From: Duncaniella muris
GTDB lineage: Bacteria > Bacteroidota > Bacteroidia > Bacteroidales > Muribaculaceae
NCBI RefSeq assembly: GCF_003024805.1
Contig: NZ_PUEC01000030.1
Span: forward strand, 1 to 38,123
Direction of reading: 5' to 3'
Length of the DNA: 38,123 nt
Of this stretch, positions 1 through 6,524 are shown one piece after another. Each line of letters begins with the position of its first letter. The first letter of the stretch is position 1. The notes below the pieces were generated by a model. It was not told where the DNA came from, searched no databases, and saw only the letters and a program-made list of their open reading frames with translations. Both the position numbers and the translations under genes were made by a program.

Positions 1-232
1 TCTGCTGCTGTCCGCTCTTGGGGGCGGTTTAGGCCGCCCCCGCCGCTTGGGCATCCCCTCGCCAGAAGGAGAGAGGAGAATGACTAATGCCCATCTCAAA
101 GTTTTGCACTTCGATTTGGAATCTTCAGGGAATGAACCCACAAGTAAAAAAACGCTAAATTTTGTCATTGGCATCCGCATATTTTAACATTTTGCAGCAA
201 AATCGGGCCTTCTTATTTCCCGCCGGCACCTA

Positions 233-264
233 TTTTACAAATACGATTTTTTTGCTTAATTTTG
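233..264 (+). promoter_or_regulatory. Candidate hisF promoter
   Basis: A TAATTTTG box at 257-264 matches the Bacteroidales -7 consensus TAnnTTTG. A weak TTTT at 233-236 sits 20 bp upstream in place of the TTTG -33 box. Transcription would start near 270, giving a leader of about 55 nt. Confidence 0.4.
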
Positions 265-280
265 CCAAAGATTAACATGC

Positions 281-304
281 ACACATTTATTATATATAAT
301 GTGT
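281..304. repeat. Near-palindrome in hisF leader
   Basis: ACACAT (281-286) is the reverse complement of ATGTGT (299-304), and a perfect 12-bp palindrome ATTATATATAAT occupies 289-300. It lies between the candidate promoter and the hisF start, so it could be an RNA hairpin or an operator. AT-rich palindromes also arise by chance. Confidence 0.4.
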
Positions 305-324
305 TTAACTTTTAACAGCTACTT

Positions 325-1083
325 ATGCTCGCAAAACGCATTATCCCATGTCTTGACGTCAAAAACGGACGCACCGTAAAGGGCGTGAACTTCACCGGCC
401 TGACAGACGTAGGTGACCCAGTGGAACTCGGCGCCCGTTATGCAGCCGAAGGTGCTGACGAACTTGTCTATCTTGACATCAGCGCCACCCTTGAAGAACG
501 AAACACTTTTGCCCGACTCGTTGAGCGCATTTCCGACCGCCTGAACATACCCTTCACTGTTGGCGGAGGTATAGCCTCACTTGATGACGCATCGCGTCTT
601 CTTGATGCCGGCGCCGACAAAATCACAGTCAACTCAGCCGCCGTCCGCCGTCCTGAGCTCATCAGCGAGATAGCTGCCCGCTATGGCAGCCAGTTTATAG
701 TCGTAGCCATTGATGCCAGAATGACTGATGACCGCATTTGGCACGTAACCACCCACGGAGGAACACGCCTTTCTGATCGAGAACTTTTCACTTGGGCTGC
801 AGAAGCCGAAAAACGCGGAGCCGGAGAGATCATGTTCACATCCATGAACCACGACGGCACTCGCAGGGGCTACCCCTGCGACACTTTCAGCCAGCTCGCC
901 GCCACCCTCAGCATACCGATTATAGCCTCAGGAGGTGCGGGCAGTGTCAGCGACATTGCCGACGTGCTCACTCTCGGCAAAGCCGATGCCGCTCTTGCCG
1001 CTTCAATATTCCACTACGGTGAAATCTCCGTTGAAGACCTCAAACGAGAACTCGCCACACGCAACATTCCAGTCAGATTATGA
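325..1083 (+). CDS. hisF: Imidazole glycerol phosphate synthase subunit HisF
   Basis: HisF is the cyclase half of IGP synthase. It takes ammonia from the glutaminase HisH and converts PRFAR to imidazole glycerol phosphate and AICAR, the fifth step of histidine synthesis, in the cytosol. The 252-residue product has the family's usual length. It starts with the typical MLAKRIIPCLDVKNG segment and carries the two catalytic aspartates at D11 and D130, plus the phosphate-binding glycines near 80-82 (TVGGGIAS) and in IIASGGAGS. Its TGA stop overlaps the hisIE start by 4 nt, so the two are translationally coupled. No hisH or hisA is visible in the window; they may lie upstream. Confidence 0.97.
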   Translation: MLAKRIIPCLDVKNGRTVKGVNFTGLTDVGDPVELGARYAAEGADELVYLDISATLEERNTFARLVERISDRLNIPFTVGGGIASLDDASRLLDAGADKITVNSAAVRRPELISEIAARYGSQFIVVAIDARMTDDRIWHVTTHGGTRLSDRELFTWAAEAEKRGAGEIMFTSMNHDGTRRGYPCDTFSQLAATLSIPIIASGGAGSVSDIADVLTLGKADAALAASIFHYGEISVEDLKRELATRNIPVRL

Positions 1084-1679
1084 ATTTCAACGATTTCAAT
1101 CTCGAAAAATGCGCCGACGGCCTTCTCCCTGTCATAATTCAGGATGCCGTCACGCTCCGCGTACTCATGCTTGGCTATATGAACCGCGAAGCCTTTGACC
1201 TAACATGCTCAAGCGGACATGTGACATTTTACAGCCGCACCCGTTCCTGCCTGTGGACCAAAGGAGAGACAAGCGGTCACTTCCTTGAAGTAGTTGACAT
1301 GTACAGCGACTGCGACAATGACACCTTATTAATAAAAGCAAATCCAATCGGCCCCACATGCCATCGCGGAACCACATCGTGCTTTGACACTCCTGCCGAG
1401 GAAGGTTTCATCCGCTCACTCGCTGCGCTCATCAGCCGACGCCACGCGGAAATGCCAGAAGACAGCTACACCACACGACTATTCATAAAAGGAGTCAAGA
1501 AAATCGCCCAGAAAGTAGGCGAAGAAGCTGTAGAATCAACCATTGAAGCTGTCGACGGAAACCGCGACCGGTTTTCATACGAAGCCTGCGATCTGATCTA
1601 CCATCTTCTCGTACTTATCGAACAGATGGGGCTCTCGCTTCCTGACATGGAGCGCGAACTGCTGCGCCGCCACAGTTAG
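1080..1679 (+). CDS. hisIE: Bifunctional phosphoribosyl-AMP cyclohydrolase / phosphoribosyl-ATP pyrophosphatase HisIE
   Basis: This fused enzyme carries out steps two and three of histidine synthesis. The N-terminal HisI domain (about 1-105) shows GYMNREAF, WTKGETSGH, the metal-binding DCDND (D77, D79, D81) and zinc-type cysteines C94 and C101. The C-terminal HisE domain (about 110-199) shows the KVGEEAVE helix (E148, E149, E152) and EACDLIYH with D171, as in MazG-like pyrophosphohydrolases. The 199-residue length is normal for HisIE. It ends in TAG at a normal family length, which shows that TAG is a working stop codon in this genome. A perfect hairpin follows. Confidence 0.97.
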   Translation: MNFNDFNLEKCADGLLPVIIQDAVTLRVLMLGYMNREAFDLTCSSGHVTFYSRTRSCLWTKGETSGHFLEVVDMYSDCDNDTLLIKANPIGPTCHRGTTSCFDTPAEEGFIRSLAALISRRHAEMPEDSYTTRLFIKGVKKIAQKVGEEAVESTIEAVDGNRDRFSYEACDLIYHLLVLIEQMGLSLPDMERELLRRHS

Positions 1680-1706
1680 AGAAAGTATTGAACACAAGTC
1701 AGACAT

Positions 1707-1754
1707 AATTTCAGAGCCGGGACAACAATCTAAAGTTATCCCGGCTCTGAAATT
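1707..1754. terminator. Bidirectional terminator between hisIE and DUF4136 gene
   Basis: A perfect 16-bp stem is formed by 1707-1722 and 1739-1754 around a 16-nt loop. The GC-rich core (AGAGCCGGGA) is flanked by AATTT/AAATT, giving a short U-run in both directions. It lies between two convergent genes and abuts the stop of the minus-strand gene, so it can serve both. Confidence 0.85.
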
Positions 1755-1755
1755 A

Positions 1756-2367
1756 TTATCGATACTGTGGCAGGAGTGGCACAGGGAATTTTGAAAACAA
1801 AGTCTGTACAGCCTCTGCTATGCCTTGCAGGTTACGGAACTGAGTGTCACCATTGTCAAGAATTGTACCCACTGAGGCCGAGAACAAAGGAACCTTCTGA
1901 GCGATATTGACCATATCCATAGTGAGCACCCCCTCGCGATACACACCTGTTATAACTTGAGCATTGGCATAATACCCCGGCCAATAATAGCCTCTCGGAT
2001 ACATAAACCACGGAGCATAACCGTGATACGGTCCCCAATAATACGGATAGCCTCCCGGAGGAATGGCCGGTTCAGTAGCGATCTGCTGCTTGATGGTAAG
2101 ACCTATATTGATCAGCAATGGAGAAGCCGGATCCTCTCTGAAACCACGGTCGACCATCTGCTCCCTGATAGCAGCCGCTATATTATAATATGTAACCATT
2201 GCCATTCCAGGAGGAAGTTTACCCTCGTCGGGGGTGACGATGCGGAAAGTCGAGTAATTGCTCAGATCCGCGTCATTATACGTGGTACTCGTCACCAGAT
2301 TATACGGGCTACACGAACTCAGTATCACCATCACGGCAAGCACCATGAAACCAAACCATTTTTTCAT
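1756..2367 (-). CDS. DUF4136-type lipoprotein
   Basis: The 203-residue product begins MKKW, followed by a hydrophobic stretch and the lipobox LSSC with C19 as the lipidated cysteine. It is therefore exported and anchored in the outer or inner membrane. The segment after it (TYNDADLSNYSTFRIV), the helix AAAIREQMVDRGF and the closing GIAEAVQTLFSKFP match what I recall of DUF4136 lipoproteins. The middle (about 104-135) is rich in Tyr, Trp, Pro and Gly. Function is unknown. It is monocistronic and convergent with hisIE; no good promoter was found upstream. The family assignment is from memory of the pattern, not a search. Confidence 0.85.
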   Translation of the reverse strand: MKKWFGFMVLAVMVILSSCSPYNLVTSTTYNDADLSNYSTFRIVTPDEGKLPPGMAMVTYYNIAAAIREQMVDRGFREDPASPLLINIGLTIKQQIATEPAIPPGGYPYYWGPYHGYAPWFMYPRGYYWPGYYANAQVITGVYREGVLTMDMVNIAQKVPLFSASVGTILDNGDTQFRNLQGIAEAVQTLFSKFPVPLLPQYR

Positions 2368-2496
2368 ATCATATACATTTTGATAACCTATCTTTTATAA
2401 AACCGACAAGCGACTCTGAAAATTCATTATCACTTATATAATAAGAAACGCGGATAATGCTTTTTAGTTCTCTGAGCAAAAGACGTTTTCTTTTTA

Positions 2497-2676
2497 ACAC
2501 GGCTCTTTCATTTAACTTTGATGCTATAATGCGCCACTGTTAATCAGGTAGTTATATGTAGCAGTTACGCAATGGCTGTATTAATCTCATTTTGGATAAA
2601 AGGGTTAATGGCTTTTAACTAACTATCAGTCATACACTTTGAGAATTCCAAGCATTTTTAAATGAAAGAGCCGTGT
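2497..2676. mobile_element. MITE-like non-autonomous element with target duplication
   Basis: A perfect 19-bp inverted repeat bounds this 180-bp segment: the left arm at 2497-2515 starts ACACGGCTCTTTC, and the right arm at 2658-2676 is its exact reverse complement. Immediately outside, CTTTTTA occurs as a direct repeat at 2490-2496 and 2677-2683. It can be read as 8 bp (CTTTTTAA), because the next base is also shared. Terminal inverted repeats plus a flanking duplication are the hallmark of transposition. No transposase frame fits inside, so it would need a transposase in trans. The GGCTCTTT core recalls ISL3-family ends, but I could not verify this. Confidence 0.75.
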
Positions 2677-2702
2677 CTTTTTAAGCTTTTTATAATTTAA
2701 AA

Positions 2703-2734
2703 TTTGCTAATGTCACAACTAAGCGCTAATTTTG
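2703..2734 (+). promoter_or_regulatory. Promoter of the polyamine operon
   Basis: TTTG at 2703-2706, a 20-bp spacer and TAATTTTG at 2727-2734 match the Bacteroidales -33/-7 consensus exactly. The leader to the first start codon would be about 85 nt. The MITE-like element ends 26 bp before the -33 box. Confidence 0.75.
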
Positions 2735-2824
2735 AACATTATTGACTCCGTAGCGTTAAATTGTTTATACAAGTAATAACAAACGTCAAGCGATCTTTTT
2801 TCTTACCCTAAACCTAATAATACA

Positions 2825-3061
2825 ATGGACGATATTACTGGCATCTTCGATGACATGCTCAAACACTACGGGAGCACTGATATCGCTGACGCCGAATTAA
2901 AAAAAATGATCCACGAAGATCCGGAACTTCGAGCAAGTTACCGCCAGTGGTGTGACGAAGTAGGCAGCTCCGAAAAGAGAGGCTTCCTTGACTATTGCGA
3001 GGAGTATTTCGAATCTCAGGATTCTATTTGGGATAACCTCAAAGATGAATATGACGAATAA
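2825..3061 (+). CDS. Small acidic protein of unknown function
   Basis: This 78-residue protein is strongly acidic and predicted helical, with no signal peptide or membrane segment and two cysteines (RQWCDE and DYCEE). I do not recognise a domain. It is likely real: it follows a consensus promoter, uses an ATG, and its 3' end overlaps the start of agmatine deiminase by 11 to 17 nt, which implies coupled translation. It may be a regulator or partner of the downstream enzyme, but nothing in the sequence shows this. Confidence 0.75.
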   Translation: MDDITGIFDDMLKHYGSTDIADAELKKMIHEDPELRASYRQWCDEVGSSEKRGFLDYCEEYFESQDSIWDNLKDEYDE

Positions 3062-4133
3062 TCCATCCGTGGCTACGACCACGGCCTCACGCCGACTCCC
3101 GGCTGAATGGGAGAACCAGGACTGCGTAATCTTAGCGTGGCCTCATGAAAATACTGACTGGGCATATATTCTGCCCGAAGCCCGCAGATGCATTGCGGAG
3201 ATAGTGCGCGCAATCGCTGATGCCGGCGAGTGTGTGGCACTTGCCGGTCCGGCGGAATTCTGTCTCGACTCCATCCGCGAACAGAATTTCGACTCTTCAC
3301 GTGTCAGATTTTTTGACCTACCGACAAATGACACCTGGGCTCGCGACTTCGGCCCGATCACAGTCGAATCTGACGGATCAAAGCTACTGCTTGATTTCAA
3401 ATTCAATGGCTGGGGGCTGAAATTTGCCGCTGACAAAGACAACCTGATCACCTCCAGGCTAAACGCACTCGGTCTGTTTGCCCATAAGGTTGAAAATCGG
3501 CTGAATTTCGTGCTTGAAGGCGGTTCGATCGAATCTGACGGCAAAGACACGCTGCTGACCACCGCAGAATGCCTGCTGTCACCTAACCGCAACGGCCAGT
3601 GTAGTCGTGAAGAAATATCCGAATACCTCCGCAAAGCATTCGGACTAAACCACATTCTCTATCTCAATCACGGAGCCCTAATCGGAGATGACACTGACAG
3701 CCACATCGACACCCTCGCACGACTTGCTCCAAATGACACCATAATCTACTGCGGCCCCGGCGATGCCGGCAATCCGAACCATCAGGAACTGGCAAAAATG
3801 AAAGAGGAACTTTCAACTCTGCGCACCCCGTCAGGCCAGCCATACAACCTGATAGAGCTACCGCTGCCCGATGTCATAGAAATTGACGGCGAGATTCTTC
3901 CGGCGACCTATGCGAACTTCCTCATAACACCGACGCGGATACTGATGCCGACCTACGGACAGGCACAAAAAGATATGCTCACCGCACAGGTGCTAAAAAT
4001 AGCATTCCCTGAGCATGACATCTGCGGAATCGACTGCATTCCTCTGATCCGTCAGCACGGTTCGCTCCACTGCGTGACCATGCAGATACCCGCCGGAACA
4101 GTCAATGGCATCAGCGACAACCGCTGGATCTGA
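3051..4133 (+). CDS. aguA: Agmatine deiminase
   Basis: The enzyme hydrolyses agmatine to N-carbamoylputrescine and ammonia in the cytosol. It belongs to the Porphyromonas-type peptidylarginine deiminase fold. Motifs in order are LPAEWENQDCVILAWP near the N-terminus, the substrate segment TNDTWARDFGPI, LEGGSIESDG, the acidic and histidine motif GDDTDSHIDTLAR, and the catalytic cysteine in HGSLHCVTMQIP (C341). The 360-residue length is normal. I place the start at ATG 3051, with ATG 3045 equally possible; a frame extending back to 2988 would lie wholly inside the upstream gene. aguB follows 71 nt later. Confidence 0.93.
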   Translation: MTNNPSVATTTASRRLPAEWENQDCVILAWPHENTDWAYILPEARRCIAEIVRAIADAGECVALAGPAEFCLDSIREQNFDSSRVRFFDLPTNDTWARDFGPITVESDGSKLLLDFKFNGWGLKFAADKDNLITSRLNALGLFAHKVENRLNFVLEGGSIESDGKDTLLTTAECLLSPNRNGQCSREEISEYLRKAFGLNHILYLNHGALIGDDTDSHIDTLARLAPNDTIIYCGPGDAGNPNHQELAKMKEELSTLRTPSGQPYNLIELPLPDVIEIDGEILPATYANFLITPTRILMPTYGQAQKDMLTAQVLKIAFPEHDICGIDCIPLIRQHGSLHCVTMQIPAGTVNGISDNRWI

Positions 4134-4204
4134 CACACACTCTCTCTTTTTAACTGAGACCCGAATCCAATAATCATCAATCCCAATAAGATATACACAG
4201 CATT

Positions 4205-5086
4205 ATGCTCGTAGGCCTTATACAACAGCACAACACCCCCGACATCGATTCCAACCGCCTGCGCCTTGCAGAAAAGGTCAGACAGCTTGCCTCTCAGGGA
4301 GCACAGCTTGTGGTCCTTCAGGAACTCCATGACTCTCTCTACTTCTGTCAGGTAGAGACTGTCGACAATTTTGATCTCGCGGTCAGCATTGATCTTGAAT
4401 CACCGGTAGCCAGTTTCTATTCCTCAGTAGCTCGTGAAGCCGGAGTGGTACTTGTCACCTCTCTGTTCGAACGCCGTGCCTCCGGGCTCTATCACAACAC
4501 CTCTCTTGTGTTTGACAGCGACGGATCTCTTGCCGGCAAATACCGCAAAATGCACATCCCCGATGATCCCGCATATTATGAGAAGTTCTATTTTACTCCC
4601 GGCGACATAGGTTTCAAACCGATCACAACCTCAGTGGGTCGTCTTGGAGTTCTTGTCTGCTGGGACCAATGGTATCCTGAAGCCGCACGCCTGATGGCCA
4701 TGAACGGAGCCGAAATGCTGATCTACCCAACTGCGATAGGATGGGAAAGCAGCGACACGCCTGACGAAAAAAAACGCCAGCGAGATGCCTGGATGACAGT
4801 GCAGCGCGGCCATGCGGTGGCCAATGGACTGCCGGTTGTAACAGTCAATCGTGTGGGCCACGAGCCTGATCCGTCAGGAGCCACAAACGGAATATCTTTC
4901 TGGGGTTCAAGTTTTGTGGCCGGTCCTCAGGGCGAACTTCTCTATCTCGCACCTGACAATGCTGAGGCTGAGACCGTGGTAGAAATTGACATGAAACGTT
5001 CGGAGCAGGTGCGCCGCTGGTGGCCATTCCTACGCGACCGCAGAATTGAAGCCTACGGAGATCTCACAAAACGTTTCATTGACTGA
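4205..5086 (+). CDS. aguB: N-carbamoylputrescine amidase
   Basis: This carbon-nitrogen hydrolase of the nitrilase superfamily splits N-carbamoylputrescine into putrescine, CO2 and ammonia, completing the agmatine route to putrescine. The Glu-Lys-Cys triad is visible: E40 in VVLQELHDS, K115 in KYRKMHIPDD and C152 in VLVCWDQWYPEAARL. Its 293 residues match the family. Substrate specificity is inferred from the adjacent agmatine deiminase and from the FYFTPGD and LIYPTAIGWE segments typical of AguB. It is probably cotranscribed with aguA and with the membrane protein starting 35 nt downstream. Confidence 0.94.
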   Translation: MLVGLIQQHNTPDIDSNRLRLAEKVRQLASQGAQLVVLQELHDSLYFCQVETVDNFDLAVSIDLESPVASFYSSVAREAGVVLVTSLFERRASGLYHNTSLVFDSDGSLAGKYRKMHIPDDPAYYEKFYFTPGDIGFKPITTSVGRLGVLVCWDQWYPEAARLMAMNGAEMLIYPTAIGWESSDTPDEKKRQRDAWMTVQRGHAVANGLPVVTVNRVGHEPDPSGATNGISFWGSSFVAGPQGELLYLAPDNAEAETVVEIDMKRSEQVRRWWPFLRDRRIEAYGDLTKRFID

Positions 5087-5121
5087 CGGTGCTACGCGGT
5101 TCAAAACTCAACATCTAGAAA

Positions 5122-5679
5122 GTGACCACAACACAACCATTCACAACCTCGTCCGGTGACTACCTGTCGGTATTGCTCAGCCTGTGGATTCCTCGTTACG
5201 GCTGGACAATCATACTTCCCATAGCCATCTGTGCCGCAGCAGGCTTTGTCTACGACCCGCGCTTCCTGCTCATAGCCCTGATGTTGCTTTTCATTGTGGT
5301 GCCGATGCTCATGTCATTTCTCTATACCTACTACATGCTCACACCTGAAGCACGACGGGCTGTCATCAGAAAGCAGGTAGAGATTGACGAAAATAATTTC
5401 ATCCGCCTCATCTATCTGTCGGATGGAAAAAAAGAAAATGCAGAATCCGGAAAATCAGTCGCTCAACGCACCCTCCTGCCCATAGCATCTGAAGAAGAAC
5501 GTGCACCTCTTCCGCCTCTGCCCGTTCCGGATCCGGAAACAATCCAATGGTCTGAGATACTGTCTGTCAGATCCACATCCAGGTTCAGAGTCTACATACT
5601 GAAAGGGAGCAGACTCACATTCCTTCTCATCCCTTGGGATGCGTTACGGCCTGCGAGCGCCACTTCATGTTCCGACTGA
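5122..5679 (+). CDS. Two-helix membrane protein, YcxB-like
   Basis: The 185-residue product has two hydrophobic helices (about 28-45 and 49-72). A soluble C-terminal part follows, whose end WSEILSVRSTSRFRVYIL...FLLIPWDA resembles YcxB-like domains, in which a W-x-x-I segment is followed by a strand and an I-P motif. The start is a GTG 35 nt after aguB; the residues up to the first helix are Thr/Ser-rich. The last residues (LRPASATSCSD) do not look like the family's usual charged helix; a +1 shift near 5645 would give such a helix, so a late frameshift is possible. Function is unknown. Confidence 0.7.
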   Translation: MTTTQPFTTSSGDYLSVLLSLWIPRYGWTIILPIAICAAAGFVYDPRFLLIALMLLFIVVPMLMSFLYTYYMLTPEARRAVIRKQVEIDENNFIRLIYLSDGKKENAESGKSVAQRTLLPIASEEERAPLPPLPVPDPETIQWSEILSVRSTSRFRVYILKGSRLTFLLIPWDALRPASATSCSD

Positions 5680-5737
5680 CATCCAGCAGAAAAAATAAAT
5701 CCATTTGATATATCCACCCGCATAATACCATAATAAT

Positions 5738-6496
5738 ATGTCACTGCCACGCCACAGAGTCTATGGCCTTATAGGCTTTCCCCTCACCCACTCCTTCTCA
5801 ATGAACTATTTCAACAACATGTTCGAGTCAGAAAATATCGACGCCGAATATGTCAATTTTGAAATACCGGAAATTGGCGATCTCATGGAGGTAATTTCTG
5901 AAAATCCGAATCTTTCAGGCCTCAACGTGACCATCCCTTACAAAGAGCAGGTCATCCCCTATATGAGCGAGATGGACACGGAAGCCGCTCATATAGGGGC
6001 TGTGAATGTCATAAAGATCATACGCGACAAAAACGGAGACATCCGGCTCAAAGGCTATAACAGCGATGCCATGGGATTCCAGAATTCTATCGCACCTCTT
6101 ATCAACCCCAAACGTAACCGGGCTTTGATACTTGGCACCGGGGGCGCATCAAAGGCTATCAACCGCGCCCTGATAAACCTCGGTGTCGAACCTGTCTTCG
6201 TGTCACGTACACCTGCAGAGGGTCAGCTTTCTTATGCTCAACTCACACCGGAAGTAATGGAAAGCCACAGGATCATAGTAAACTGCACCCCGCTGGGGAT
6301 GTATCCAAATGTTGACCGCTGCCCAGACATTCCTTATGATCTACTGACACCGGACCATCTTTGTTACGATCTGATCTATAACCCTGATGTCACTACATTC
6401 ATGAAAAAATCGCGCGCCTACGGAGCCGAAGTCAAAAACGGCCTTGAGATGCTCCTTCTCCAGGCATTCGAGTCATGGAACATCTGGAACATGTAA
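5738..6496 (+). CDS. aroE: Shikimate dehydrogenase
   Basis: AroE reduces 3-dehydroshikimate to shikimate with NADPH in aromatic amino acid and chorismate synthesis. The N-terminal substrate domain shows PLTHSFS (H18, S19, S21), NVTIPYKE with catalytic K69, GAVN with N90 and GYNSDA with D110. The nucleotide domain shows the glycine-rich LGTGGASKA (about 132-140), NCTPLGMYP and the closing NGLEMLLLQAFESW. The length of 252 is slightly short but complete, as is usual in Bacteroidetes. It sits 58 nt after the YcxB-like gene without an obvious promoter, so it is probably part of the same unit. Chorismate also feeds the pabABC genes further on. Confidence 0.95.
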   Translation: MSLPRHRVYGLIGFPLTHSFSMNYFNNMFESENIDAEYVNFEIPEIGDLMEVISENPNLSGLNVTIPYKEQVIPYMSEMDTEAAHIGAVNVIKIIRDKNGDIRLKGYNSDAMGFQNSIAPLINPKRNRALILGTGGASKAINRALINLGVEPVFVSRTPAEGQLSYAQLTPEVMESHRIIVNCTPLGMYPNVDRCPDIPYDLLTPDHLCYDLIYNPDVTTFMKKSRAYGAEVKNGLEMLLLQAFESWNIWNM

Positions 6497-6524
6497 ACAG
6501 TACACCTTCTCACTCTCCACGGTT

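Larger units (their letters stand above)
1..324. other. Gene-free leader region upstream of hisF
   Basis: I see no convincing gene here. A GC-rich 8-bp stem (20-27 with 34-41, loop of 6) lies at the left edge and could be the end of an upstream transcription unit, but it has no T-tract. The right part is AT-rich and holds a candidate Bacteroidales promoter and a near-palindrome just before hisF. A 35-codon reading frame at 80-187 follows a purine-rich stretch but has no recognisable features. Confidence 0.4.
2368..2824. other. Intergenic region holding a MITE-like element and a promoter
   Basis: No protein-coding frame is supported in this 457-bp AT-rich gap between the divergent DUF4136 gene and the polyamine operon. 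It contains a 180-bp element bounded by inverted repeats and a short direct repeat (2490-2683), followed by a canonical promoter (2703-2734) for the downstream genes. The remaining 120 bp next to the DUF4136 gene show no recognisable structure. Confidence 0.7.

Noticed and set aside
20-41. GC-rich hairpin near the left edge
   Set aside because: Eight perfect pairs, but no T-tract and no visible gene before it, so I did not call a terminator.
80-187. 35-codon frame after a purine-rich, Shine-Dalgarno-like stretch
   Set aside because: Bacteroidales rarely use such sites, the peptide has no features and no His run, and its 3' end runs into AT-rich non-coding sequence.
2988-3050. Upstream extension of agmatine deiminase
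   Set aside because: It would lie wholly within the small upstream gene, and the added residues do not match the family.
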